Positions 35,301-46,899 of a stretch of DNA of 64,000 nt are shown in pieces. Position 1 is the first letter of the stretch. Every line of letters starts with the position of its first letter. The translations under genes and the position numbers were made by a program. The DNA lies in assembly GCA_030015575.1 (NCBI GenBank), contig CM057346.1, forward strand, positions 115,487,899 to 115,551,898, given 5' to 3'. Source of the stretch: Agapanthus africanus. Lineage: Eukaryota; Streptophyta; Magnoliopsida; Asparagales; Amaryllidaceae. The notes beneath the pieces were generated by a model. The model was not told the origin of the DNA and did no database searches. It was given only the letters and a program-made list of their open reading frames with translations.

Positions 35301-36562
35301 TGTTTTATATTAGCCGCTTGTTCCGCGGCCTCTTTATCTTTTTTCTCGAGCATCTTTTGGAGGAACTCGGCGTCGGTTTCCTGCTCCTGGCGCTGATCCG
35401 ACGATACTTCTGGGCTTTCTTTCTGCCCAGTAAGTGCATCCATCTTTGTCAGGAGTTTCTGTTGTTGCTCCTGAGCCTTTATTACGGACCGTGTAAGTGG
35501 TCGATGACCCCCAGAAGCACGGCTTTCCTCTTTTCTGGAAGCCATGTAAATGGTGTGCACTACCATGCCCCCAGACTTGGGGCGTTCTGGTTCAGTACCC
35601 TTGAGATTTGTCGTAGACACGAGGATCTTCTCCGGCCTTCTCCTTTTATGGGTGGTCGAAATTGAGAGGGCTGTTGCGGACGATACTTTCCGTGGTACGA
35701 CGGCGGGATGACCCTCCTCTGGCCGGACCTTCATTTTCTTCGATCTGCGGGAGTAGTCTTTGTCGATTACAGAGTCTTAGACTCTTCTCCAGACCCTGTG
35801 GATTTTGGAGGACAGCCGCTGAAAGGGCTGTTCCGGGTTTGCCTTTGTAACATTCTCCACAGGTGGAGGAGAATTTTTCAACACGTCAGTTGGAGAGTTC
35901 TTGCGCACCCTCCTGAGCTGCTCAAAGTTGTTCCTAGTTGGAACAACAGTATCAACTTCCACCATTGGAGCTGGTGGGGTAAGTCCAGAAGGGAAACTGC
36001 CCCCAGCTTTCCTCACTCGGCGCTAGTGACGATGTCGAGCATGTTGTATAGCCGGGATCACTTCTATCGTCGGGGTAGCTTCGTCATGCCCCCTGCTTTG
36101 ATGAGAGGCTGTTATTGGCACCAGCCTGTCAAAGACTGACATTCGCTGGGAAGGAATGATCAACCTGTCGAAGGCCGACTTTCAAGTAGGGGAAGTAGTT
36201 TGGACGACTTCACCTGCAGCAGGAGTTGGGATAGCCTTCTCCGGTATTGCGAGCCTCTTCACGGGCCCATTTGAGCTTAGGCTCAGCCTGTCGAAGACTG
36301 AGGTAGTAAACTTAGACGACCCGTTGAGAGGGGCCGCGATAGTTGCAAGTCGATCGAAGACCGACTTCTTCGGAGCTTCATGTGATGGCATCGGGACGCT
36401 GAAGCTTGTTGGCGGGATCATGGTCCCGAAGAACAACCCAGTGGTGGCCTGTGTCACCTGCTCCACCGGCATTGCGAAGATGGAGGCCACTTGGGGCCTG
36501 TAAGTTACTCCTCCAGATGGGACGGAGCAAGAGTTACTGTTGCAGGTACATTTAGAAGCCAT
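32370..36562 (-). pseudogene. gag and partial protease of truncated Tat-like element T2
   Basis: The minus-strand gag starts at ATG 36562 (MASKCTCNSNSCS), has V-F-D-R-L repeats, then a 604-residue open stretch (35734-33920). That stretch has a charged N-terminus, a Retrotrans_gag core (FHVYKGTSNPHQHFAQFRAL, AFEWYSELP) and a zinc-finger-like CPYHRIVGHPIENC. Broken frames continue (33823-33371, 33192-32902, 33002-32577) to the protease motif V-D-N-G-S-S near 32540. Similarity to T1 then ends at about 32370, inside the protease; the rest of pol is missing. Breaks include a TAG ending the 604-residue stretch and a TGA at about 36182. Confidence 0.85.
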
Positions 36563-36690
36563 TGATCTTCTTTTCTCTGCACGGGAGCAAAACACCAAAT
36601 CTCAGTACCTCGACTCCAGGGGCAACCATATTAAACCGTGATTTGTTCGCGAAACATGACACACAAAGTGTGGAGTGGAAAGAGGAAAAG

Positions 36691-36708
36691 GTCCCACCGG
36701 GCGTGCCA
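36691..36708 (-). promoter_or_regulatory. primer-binding site of T2
   Basis: TGGCACGCCCGGTGGGAC on the minus strand, five bases inside the 5' LTR end. The same sequence occurs in T1 at 58988-59005. Confidence 0.8.
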
Positions 36709-36713
36709 GAATC

Positions 36714-38068
36714 TGTTCACCGCCGAAAGACGCGACCGGGACGTTAGGACGTCTGGACTAAATTTTGGGGGCAGATGCTATTGGGTTTTATCCATCCACC
36801 TCTCTGAAGATACCAAGTTGACTTATGGCATCGTGGATCGGAGATTTGGACAGATACGGCCATTGTAGCAGACTTCGTCAGATTCCCCCTCGTTTGCGAG
36901 GGGTTTTTTTTATTGTGGGAACGCTCTTCCCTGCAGGCGCAAGCCCCTGTAGTTAATTATGCTACCGCATCGCGGTAACCACTTTCTCCTTCTCCAGATG
37001 TTCACTTCGTGTCGTGTGTGTTTATTTTATTTTTGGTTGCCCGTGGATTGTATATGGAGACTAATTTATGTTGCCGCCCATAGGGCGGGGATTAGTCCAA
37101 ATCTGTATTCTCTTAGATTTTGGTTTAGTTTGTTTTAAGGCTCGTTAATCTCGTTTGAGATTAGGATCAACTTAAATATTTGTTGAGAATACGTTAGTCT
37201 AATTTTAGACTAAGATCTACTCAACGGGGGTTCAGGATCATTTTTGATCCAACAAAAGAGCATTTGGGCTCTATCGTTTTAGTTTAAGGACGTCACGATC
37301 CATTGGGTTTAAGGACATCATAGTCCATAAAGTTTAGTTTAGGGACGTTGCGGTCCATTGGGTTTAAGGACATCATAGTCCATAGAGGTTTAAGGACATC
37401 ATAGTCCATGGAGTTTAGTTTAGGGACGTTGCGGTCCATTGGGTTTAAAGACATCATAGTCCATAGAGTTTAGTTTAGGGACGTTGCGGTCCATTGGGTT
37501 TAAGGACATCATAGTCCATAGAGTTTTGGCTCGTTGGTTTAGGGGTGCGCCAAGAGTCATTGGTTATTGGGACCCTTCACCTCTCTGAAGACGTTGAAGA
37601 ATTACAACGACATGTATCAGAGGTGTGGAGAGATATACCTTTGAACCAAAGAATGTTCATCAGGGACTTGGTAGTCCTGTTTGGAACTAAGGCCAATTTA
37701 GAAGAAGACCTATGGGCTCGGTCGATTTTGGGGTTTGGCCAACCTTGGGCTCAGCCCACCTGATTACTTATTTGGACTTGATCCTCTTTTGTTCAACAAT
37801 ACTGAGCATTGATATGGGCTTTGATGCTCACCCTTTTTTTGTTTTTTATTGAGTGTTAAACACTCTTTATGGCGCTGGGCTCTATTTACAGAGCGCTTTA
37901 TGTTAAACAACGCCCACGTGAGAAGCACGTGGGGCGCTCGGCGCGAGGCGCCAACCATTGAGCGCAGAGCACTCTTTATTTTAGCGGCGCCCACGTGAGG
38001 GACACGTGAGGCGCTTGGCGCTGAGCGCCAATCACTGAGTGCAGAGCACTCTTTATTTTATCAACGCC
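36714..38068 (-). repeat. 5' LTR of T2, inner part
   Basis: Homologous to the PBS-proximal part of the T1 LTRs: starts TGTTCACCGCCGAAAG on the plus strand and shares the CCCCTC/GAGGGG hairpin, the GGAC/GTCC array (37287-37525) and GCGC-rich text. At 38069 it is cut by T1 and resumes at 61658. Confidence 0.88.
38064..38068. other. target-site duplication of T1, left
   Basis: ACGCC here and ACACC at 61658-61662 flank T1. They match at four of five bases, the difference being a G-to-A change at a CpG. The T2 LTR sequence is continuous across the two flanks, which supports the insertion point. Confidence 0.75.
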
Positions 38069-40713
38069 TATTCTCCGCCGAAAGACGCGGACGAGGAGAC
38101 GCGGCGAACATCTCACCTGAATTTCAGGGCAGATGCTAATTGGTGCTATCCGTCCATCTCTCCGAAAATGCCAAGTTGATTTATGGCACCATGTATTGAA
38201 GGTTTAAACGGATGCGGCCGATGTAGCAGACTTCATTAGATTCCCCCTCATTCGAGGGGTTTTTGATTGTGGGGACGCTCTTCCCTACAGGCGCAAGCCC
38301 CTGCAGTTAATTACGCTACCGCATCGCGGTAACCACTTTCTCTTTCTCCAGATGGTCACTTCGTGTCGTGGGTGTTTGTTTTGTTTGTGGTTGCCCGTGG
38401 ATTGTATACGGAGACTAATATATGTTGTCGCCCGTAGGGCGTGGATTAGTCCAAATCCGTATTTTCTTAGATTTGGATTTGGGGTTTGGGTTTAAGGCTA
38501 CGTTAGCCTCATTTGAGACTAAGATCAACTTAAACGTTAGTTAAGGATACGTTAGTCTAATGTTTAGACTAAGATCAACTTAACGGGATCGTTTAGATAC
38601 AGCAAAAGAGCATTTGGCCTCTATTTGTTTAGTTTATAGACATTGCGGTCAATTAGTTTAAGGACATTACGGTCCAGGTTAAGGACATCGTAGTCCGTGA
38701 GTTTAACGACCTCACAGTCAAGGTTAAGGACATCATAGTCCATGGGCTTAAGGACCCCACAGTCCAGGTTAAGGACATCGTAGTCCATGGGCTTAAGGAC
38801 CCCACAGTCCAGGTTAAGGACATCGTAGTCCGTGAGTTAAGGACCCCACAGTCCGGTTTAAAGACGTCATAGTCTATGGAATGTATAGTTGTCGGGACCC
38901 GTCACCTCTCTAAAGACGTTGAAGGATTACAACAACATATATCAGAGGAGTAAAGAGATGTACCCTCGAACCGGCGTGAGTTAGTTGAAAGATCTGTAGT
39001 CCAATTTAGAACTAAGATTTATTAAATATTCATGAGCAGATGTGCTCAATTAAATATGAGTTGAGGACTTATGGCCAATATTGGGCTAAGTCCAATAAAC
39101 ATTTTGTTTATTCTGGCTATTGAGCCTTTATTTGAGCTTGGCCCTTTTAATAATGCTGAGTATTGGATCTTGACACCTTTTTGTCTTGTATTGAATGCAG
39201 AGCATTCATTAGAACAATTTATGTTCTGTCAGCGCAACACGCTGCGCACCAGTTAAAGCGCGCGCCAGTTAAAGAGCGCAGTGTGCCTCTGCCAAGCAGC
39301 GCACACGAGAAGGACACGTGTCGCGCTTGGCACTAAGTGCCAGATGATGGGCGCATTGTGCCAGTTTATGAGTGCTAAGCGCTAGTCCATGAGCGCATTG
39401 CGCTATCAATTTAGAGGCGCACACGTGAGTGACACGTGGCGCGCTTGGCGCTGAGCGCCACCCTATGAGCGCAGTGCGCTATTTCAGAAGCGCAAAGCGC
39501 AAGTTGCATACGTGATTAACACGTGGCGCATTTTGGCGCAGAGCGCCGGTCCAGAGAGCGCAGAAGCGCGGTTCAATAGCGCAACACGCATTTCAATAGC
39601 GCAAAGCGCATTTGATCAATTTTTATGATCTGTGAACAAATTTATGTTCTTTTAGAAGAGACTTTGTCTCAAGATTCAAGAACAACAGTTCTTATTTTTG
39701 AAAAGCCTGCCTTTATAGATCAATGATCTGTGTGAAGAATATGTTCTTCTTTTATTATGTGATGAGATCTTTTGATCTCTTTTATGCAAGACCTTGGTCT
39801 TTGTAGATCTATGATCTTTTATAAGAAGATAATTCTTCTTTTTAATTATGAGATGAATCCATCTCTTTGTTCATCACCATTTTTACCTTGAAAAAAATGT
39901 CTTCTTTTACTGAGAGCTTTCTCTTCTTTCTTTGAGTTTTCTCAAAGTTTATAGGGGGTTTCTCTATCTCAGACTTGAAGTCTTGGGGCCTTTATATAGG
40001 GCAAATTGATTTGTTAAATCAGTTAAAGAGATTTTTCTCTAATTGATTTGGGGATGTTTCCCCACCGTTGGATCTTTGATCCTAGGGCTTCTGTTTTACA
40101 GAAGGCAATCTTCTTGTTTTTTACAAAATTGAGAAAATCTTTCCATAACAGAATTTTAATTCTGATTAATTAATGATTTATCATTATTATTAGATCTTTT
40201 GATCTAACGGTGGGGAATTTTATAATTCCAGCGCTGGCACACCCGTGCTTTGCACGTGGTGCGTTGCTCAGAGCGCAGCGCACCTTGCGCTAGCACACCC
40301 GTGTTTGACACGTGGCGCGCAGCGCGTCTAGCTCTAGCGTACTCATGATGCGCTGCCTAGTGCGCAGCGCACCTGGCGCTAGCGCACCCGTGTTTGACAC
40401 GTGACGCGCAACGCGCCTAGCGCTAGCGCACTCATGATGCGCTGCCTAGGGCGCAGCGCACCCGTGTTTAACACGTGCCGAGCAGCGCGTCTAGCGCTGG
40501 ATCTGAAGCGTTGCTTCAATTTTTGAATTTTGAATTTCAAAACAGAGCTTTGCTCTGATTGGGGGTGCACTGCCTAGGGCGCAACGCACCTGGCGCTAAC
40601 GCATCTATGTTTGACACGTGGCGCGCAACGCGCCTAGCGCTGGATCTGAAGCGTTGTTTCAATTTTTAAATTTTGAATTTCAAAACAGAGCTTTGCTCTG
40701 ATTGGGGGAAACA
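38069..40713 (-). repeat. 3' LTR of T1
   Basis: 2645 bp, the partner of 59011-61657 (2647 bp). On the minus strand it starts TGTTTCCCCC after the PPT; the expected terminal CA is altered (plus strand TATTC instead of TGTTC at 38069). A minus-strand TATATAAA lies at 39998-39991. The LTR holds a GGAC/GTCC array (38636-38880), a GCGC-rich block (39230-39610, 40240-40640) and a field of tiny hairpins (39610-40230). Confidence 0.93.
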
Positions 40714-40732
40714 AATGCCCCCCTCCCCTGTT
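40714..40732 (-). promoter_or_regulatory. polypurine tract of T1
   Basis: On the minus strand, an AGGGGAGGGGGGCATT tract sits directly before the 3' LTR start. It would prime plus-strand DNA synthesis. Confidence 0.85.
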
Positions 40733-40819
40733 GCGCTCACGTGGCGCACACGTGAGTGCAGCGGTGGCAACATCTGTGCTCTTGGATTAACTCAGAAGTT
40801 GAAGAGGCATTTCAATGCC

Positions 40820-40827
40820 TATAAATA
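40820..40827 (+). promoter_or_regulatory. plus-strand TATA box for the antisense gene
   Basis: TATAAATA in CCTATAAATAGGACC, about 810 bases upstream of the antisense gene's ATG and just inside the 3' LTR of T1. It points along the antisense gene and against the element, so it may give that gene its own promoter. The leader would run through the hairpin-rich region 40850-41560. Confidence 0.55.
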
Positions 40828-40849
40828 GGACCTTTGGTCCCTTAAATCA

Positions 40850-41580
40850 TCTTCTTCTTGAGAATTATCTCTTCTGAGAATTTCATTCTCCCACAGAGCA
40901 TAGCTCTCTTGCTTAAGAACCTTTTAAGAGTCAGAACTCTGTCAAAATTTAGGTAAAGTTTAAAACTTTTAATAAATTAGGGTTTCACCCATTAATCAGA
41001 GCCTTGATCTTCATAGATCTTTGATCTAAAGAAAACCCATTTAGGGTTTCATTAACAGAGCTTTGCTCTCATGAACCCATAGATCTAAAGAGATCTTTTC
41101 TTGGGGGTTCTTAACCCATGAATCAGAGCTCTGCTCTTTTGATAACATGTAGATTTCTTAATCTTTGATGAAGAACTCTTAAGAGTTTATTTATGGATCT
41201 TGAAGATCCCAGAATTTTTTAATTCATAAAAACTTATTTTAATTAATTCTTTTCTGATGGGTTTTTCCATCATCATTACAGAACCAGGCTCTTGAGGAAT
41301 TTTATTTCTTCATGATCAGAGTTTGACAAGTGTCACTCTGTCATAGAGTTTTGCTCTCAAAGGGAGATTTTCTCCTTTCCCCGAGGGATCTCTCATTTAA
41401 TGAGAATTTTCTTGAGGATTTCCTCATTTAATTAACAGTCTCATCCAATGATGAGGCTGTTTGATTAATTATTAATTGATGAATTGTCATCTAGATTTTG
41501 TGGGTCCCCCTTTGGTCCCCTTTCCACTGCATTGCAGTGTGGTACAAATTTTAAAGTACCAAGTGTCAAAATTTAAAATT
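40850..41580. repeat. micro-hairpin field upstream of the antisense gene
   Basis: Dense short inverted repeats with unrelated stems, for example AGAGC-TTT-GCTCT, GATGA-ATTG-TCATC, GGAGA-TT-TTCTCC, CTCATC-CAAT-GATGAG, CACTGCA-T-TGCAGTG and GGTAC...GTACC. The same texture fills the T1 LTRs. It is not a simple tandem repeat, because the stem sequences differ. Confidence 0.85.
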
Positions 41581-41630
41581 AAATTATAGCACTGACAGTT
41601 GACTTCTGTTCCCTTTTTTTTACGGGCGAC

Positions 41631-44600
41631 ATGTCTTTTGATGCTTCATTTCCGTTCATCCGTTCAGAGGGAGGATTCCCTGAGGCACCTATGGACCGGG
41701 AGGTTCTCGCGCTCATCAAAGACCGCGACCTGGAACACAAAAATCTTCACTTGTGGGGTAGATGGTACGACCATATTATCAGTGGTCGTCGAAGCTTTTC
41801 TTGTGCGATGCCTTCGGAGCCTATCTCGGCGATCCCGTACGCAAATGCACCCCCGGTAAACTATGCCGTGGAGGTTGTTAATTGGACTTCGGAGGTTCTC
41901 CTTCAGCCTTCGATTGCCGCCATACCTATGCAGCCGCCGGCAGCTTTAGACACCTTAGAGCGGCGCATATGCCAGGGCGAGTCGCGCCCTTGGGGACAGC
42001 CCTACAACATCAGGCTAACTCCCCGTCATCCGGCCGGGTACCTGCAGTGGGCTCGGTATATCTTGTCGGCGAAGAAATCGCAGCTGCTAAAGCTCGGCTT
42101 ATACCCTGCGGTCTACGCTTCGTTGTTCCACTATTCTGCACCTCCCACATGGTGGATCAAGGTGTTTTTGGAGCAGTGGAACATCCCGACTCATACCTTC
42201 CTCCTATTGGATAGAGAGGTCTCCATCTCCTTAAAAGAATTCGCCGAGGTTTCTGGTCTACCGATCAGGGGGGAGCACTACGAGGAGCTGCTTCCTCCGG
42301 ATGAATATGTTTTTGCCACCAAGCCAGTGGTGATGGGCCTCACGCCAGAGAATGCCATTCAGCACCAGTTCCCCGGTCTGATAAAGGTGTTGAACATGTA
42401 CGAGAGCCTCTTCCTTGAATCCGAAGGCCGGGGGGTCAGTTTTGCGGACTTCATTGCCCGTTTTCTTCGCCCGGAGATTTTGTCGCGACAAGGCGAAAAG
42501 TTCGCTAAACTTGACGATCCCTTCGGCTTTGGCTTGGACCGTCGGCCGATACTGGAAGCTGATCAGAAGGGTTTCTTCCTTCCTGACGTCGCGATCGTCC
42601 CCCTGTCAGAAATCGCCACTCCGGGCATTGACGAGGAGGCATTCTTTCTTGGGTTCCTTGGGCTATGGTTGAGTTGGTTCGCACTCCCTATGTATCCTCG
42701 TTACATGAGGCCTTCCGTCTTCTATCCCGCGCATCGCATGGTTGCCGGAATACAAGTGGCCATCAGGATCGCCGGGTTAGCCCACTTATACCATGGTCTT
42801 AGCGTAACGGCGGATACCACTGAACCGGGGGTGCATCCTGCCAACTTCCCGATGCATTACTTCACTTCATGGATGGAGCTGCACGTGCTCGAGGTCTTTG
42901 GCATTCACAAGAGACCTTCGTTTTACGAGAGATGCAAGTTCCCTCGGATTGTGCTGCTGGTTGATGCCTCCATCGTGAGTCCGTCACGGCGGGAAACTAG
43001 GGGCTTGCTCCTTCGTCCGCACACGGTCGGAGATGGTATGTCTTTCACAGACAAAGTCTTGACCATCAGCCAGGAAACTTCAAAGGCGGTGCTGTCACTG
43101 CAAGACATTTTTAAGGACGGGGCCTCCGTGTTGAAAGCCCGGGAGATTCTTCATTTATACTCCATCAGGCCAGGCTTTCTTGTATTCAGGCAAAATGATG
43201 CGGCGCTATTCATGAGATACAACCCCTATCGTTTTGCCTGGCAGCAGAGTTACAATCAAGGAGTCCCGCTGGAGTCTTTCTTAGTAGAACCCGCTGCCAC
43301 CGAAGAGGGAACGCGGGGCGCGCTGCATCATTTCATGCGCTTAAATACGGGGTCTCACTTTTTTATCAGCGAACCAAGTTGTGTCCCGAGGGCCTTTAAT
43401 GTGCACGTGGCCTGGTATTAACATGCAATGGGTGCTGTTATCAGGGAGGAGAGGCGGCTGCTACTCGACCGTAAGGGTGCACCCCCTGCTAGTGACCGAA
43501 ACCTCCCTTGAAGCGACGGACCATTGTCCTTCCTCCGCTAAGAGAAGCTGCCGTGATTGAAGTCCCGGACGACATGCCTGAGCTACCAGTGCCCCGTGCT
43601 CCCATGGAGATGGTAAATGTAGTTTCCCCCGAATCTGGCATGGGCTCAGATATCGGGACTCGTCGCCCCAAAGTGCTCACCAAGCGTAAGCTTGTGCTGG
43701 CTGCGACTGGAGCTTGCTCGCAGAAGAGGAAGAAAAAGTCGGTCCTCTCTCTAGACGTTGTACTCGAGCTGGAGCCCCATGCTCCTTATAATGAGGGCCT
43801 GAGCGAGTATGGGACCAATGAGGGTCTCTTCATAGTGCCGGCAGATACTGATCTCGAGGCCGCCATTGCAGCTTCTGTGCGATCCGCAAGCCACAAAGTG
43901 GAAATGGCCACCCTCGCGCAATCAAGTGAGTATAAGCCGTAACTTCTGTTATTGCATTATATTTTTATTTTTATTATCATGTCTTGACTGACATTTTTCC
44001 TTCTGTAACAGGCTTTACCACTGAAGAGACTCTGGCGGCTTCCCTTAGGACCTTCGAGGAGCAGGAGAGGAATCGCGCTTTGCTGGGCATTGGTATGTCT
44101 CGGCTCATTGTATCTTCATTTTCCTTTCTTATGGACAATCTAACCCCTTCTTTATCTTATTGCAGGGACTACAATGCCAATCCCGCAAGGTGATGCAAAG
44201 ATTCTTCCCGGGCCAGCCATCGAAGTCCCGGCCTCCTCGGCACTGCCGAAAGAGGCCTTACTCAAACGACCGATGACGGATGCCTCGACGGCTCCAGAGG
44301 TAACCCTTAGCATGGACGATGATGTCTAGTTGATAGAGGCTTCTAAAAGATCCGCTCTAACGGACCGAGCGGAAAGGAAGCGCAGAATGCGCGCGGCAAG
44401 GGAGCGTAGCGCTGCCTTGGCCGTGAGTGGAGGTTTGAGCACCGCTACCCCTGCCCCTACTCCTTCAGAGGATGCTCCGGCTGCCTTATCCACTGCCCAC
44501 AGACGGGCAGCACGTGCGGCTCGGGAAGCAATCGGAAGACCAACTCAAGGTAATGTGGCATTGGGTTCTGTTGTCAAAGTTTTAACTTTCAGTTCTCATA

Positions 44601-46393
44601 TATCCTATCCTGCAGGGCCGAGTCTTACCGAAGAAGTGGCATCAACCACTGAGCCTAGGGTAGCGGTAGAGGAGGTAGCCATGATCGCCGAACCCGAGGC
44701 AGCGGTATGCGAGATGGCTACAATTGCCGAGCTCGTGGTAGCGGTGGGTGAGACAGTCATGATCGCCGAGCCCGAGATGGCGGTAGGTGAGATGACTACC
44801 ATTGTCGAGCTCGAGGTAGCGGCGGGTGAGATAGCTACAACTGTCGAGCCCGAGGTGGCGATGGGTGAGATGGCTACAGCCGCCGAGCCTGAGGTAGTCA
44901 CTCTTTCGCAAGAGTCGGGCACTGCCCCGATCGTCGCTCTTTCCCTTTGCGGCTCCCTGCCGCTGCCGGGCGCTGCGAGTATCACGACGATTCTCATGGA
45001 GTCGGGGGATGAAGCCACGGGCGGCGAAACCATTCCGATGGAGGAGGGTGAGGCAGTTGCTATATCAAGTGACGCCCTTGTTGCGGTTCCAACCGGCGAC
45101 TCACCAGGTAGATTTTGGGTCATTGCTTCTCTTTTTATTCTGCAATCCTTTTCAATCTTTCCTGACGGTATTTATCTCGTTTCTAATGCAGGTGTGGCGA
45201 GCGTTGAGGTTGCGTTACCCGAGGCGACGCTATCAGTTACCACTTTGACGGTGACCACTCATCTACCTTCTCTCGTACCATCTCAGATGTTGGAAAGTGT
45301 GGATTCGTGACCCATCAGAATTATTTTTAGGCTGTATAACTTATGTACTGACGTTGCATTACTGCGTCCTTGCAGGAGTCCTTTTTGATCACCTGTATCA
45401 GGTGATGCACCCACACTTCTCTTTCCAGTCAGAGATTAGTCCGCTCACTGGTGTTGGTGAGTATCTTTTCTAAACGACGTCCTTTCTTTAACGGGAAGTC
45501 ACATTATTGCTAATTCTTCTTTGTATTGCTTGTAGCCTTACAAATTGAAGGAGGGGACGAGGCTATCGTTGCGCCACCAGTACTCCCAGCTCTGCCCCCT
45601 GTTGCAGCCGGTATAGTAGACTCTATTATTCATGTATTTTCTTTATTTCTTGAGCCGACATCTGATTGTGATTTGTTTTGTAGCGGTCACATCGACTCCA
45701 GCCCCATTCGAGTCTCGCGTTATAATGCCGGCCGGACCTTTTTCTCGACGTGCATCCTCGAAAGGTGCCGCGAATAGTCTGCGCATGTTGAGCGACTACA
45801 TTGAGGAGCTTGACGTAGAGACTCCCATATTCGCTGCGGATTTTACCGCAGAGGTTAACCCTATGCTGGCGACGCTCATGAACTTTCATAGTGAGGGCGT
45901 CGTTGAGTCTTGGGTTGATCACTGCAGGAAGATTGAGGCCTGCCTGCGTGAGCTTGAGCTTAGGCGTCCTGCTCCAGAGGTCCTGGCTGTGAACACCCAA
46001 CGGGCTGCGTGGGTCGAGCAGAGCTCTTATTATTTCCGCCATCTTGAACAAGAAGTGGCCTTAAAGCATAAGGAATGTGAAGAAACTTCAAGCGAATCTG
46101 CTCGACTGCATGCTCAGGTTGATGCGAATGCTGCCCAGTTGAAAGTTATCTTTGAAGGCCTTCTGCGATGCATCTCTGACGGGTTAACACTAAGGCAGAA
46201 GCTCGACGTCGTCGAGCGGGATGCACAAAATTGTGAAGCAGCTCAGCGGGCCGTTAAGGAACAATTTTCGTCTTACTTGCAGCAGTGAACCCAGGTCAAA
46301 GCAGAGTTGGCCGTGGCAGCTGATCAAGAAAAGGGGCTGAGGGAAGTGCACGAGCGGCTGATCAGATTATTGAAAGCGCTTCCCTCTCAATAA
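41631..46393 (+). pseudogene. antisense eight-exon gene of T1, plant-mobile-domain-like
   Basis: Exons 41631-43925, 44012-44092, 44166-44549, 44616-45107, 45192-45296, 45376-45456, 45536-45610 and 45684-46393 are joined by seven GT-AG introns of 66-86 bases, all in phase 1. Exon 1 encodes a plant mobile domain (PMD) type protein, with WWIKVFLEQWNIPTHTFLLL, SLKEFAEVSGLPI and LWLSWFALPMYPRYMRPSVF. This family occurs in host genes and in Tat-lineage antisense genes. Later exons are basic/alanine-rich, carry a 13-residue repeat (exon 4), and end in a likely coiled coil with heptad-like leucines. An AATAAA lies at 46424. Breaks: TAA at 43419, a frameshift near 43500, TAG at 44327-44329 and TGA at 46286-46288. 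The molecular role is unknown. Confidence 0.8.
44651..44884 (+). repeat. coding 39-bp minisatellite, six units
   Basis: Six tandem 13-residue units of the form E-P-E-V-A-V-G-E-M-A-T-I-A in exon 4 of the antisense gene. The frame is kept throughout while substitutions have accumulated. Confidence 0.9.
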
Positions 46394-46638
46394 TTGTTTT
46401 TTTTTGTACTATTTGTAATTTTGAATAAAATGTACTCATTCTTTTATTTTTTCATATGATGTATTTTGTACCCAATTGAATTCATGAATAAAAGATACAT
46501 TTCTTTCTCAATGTCTTGTGTCATCTCTCTGCTTTCTTCTTTCTTTTGTTATCAGTATGTCACCTTAGCAAGTATAGCCGGTAGATGATAGAGTGAGCAT
46601 CTTGTTTTGGCTTCTTCGGGGGGGAGGAGTAGTGATGG

Positions 46639-46851
46639 CTTAGGAAGCAGGTTCAGATCTGCTACCTAAGACTTTTCAACTTTATGAGCCGTGAGGGTCT
46701 CATAAAGAATTTTCTCCCTACGAGTCGTGAGGATCTCGTAGGTGTCTTTTCTCCTTAGGAGTCGTGAGGATTCCTAAGTGTGTTTTCCCTTATAAGTCAT
46801 AAGGATCTTATAAGAGAATTTTCTTCCTTACGAATCGAGAGGACCCGTAAG
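46639..46851. repeat. hairpin cassette 1 (six hairpins)
   Basis: Six consecutive inverted repeats: 46639-46670 (CTTAGG...CCTAAG with inner GCAG/CTGC), 46680-46707 (CTTTATGAG/CTCATAAAG), 46717-46742 (CCTACGAG/CTCGTAGG), 46754-46778 (CTTAGGA/TCCTAAG), 46789-46814 (CTTATAAG/CTTATAAG) and 46827-46851 (CTTACG/CGTAAG). Loops resemble TCGTGAGGAT. Stems differ while loops are shared. Confidence 0.92.
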
Positions 46852-46899
46852 TGTTTAATGAGATTGACGTTATCTGCATTTCACGACGTCATTGGGTGA

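Noticed and set aside
36886-36912. Hairpin with T-run as a rho-independent terminator
   Set aside because: This is plant nuclear DNA inside an LTR; bacterial-style termination does not apply.
37545-37763. Short frames in LTR sequence
   Set aside because: The homologous positions in the T1 LTRs are not open and the region is LTR non-coding.
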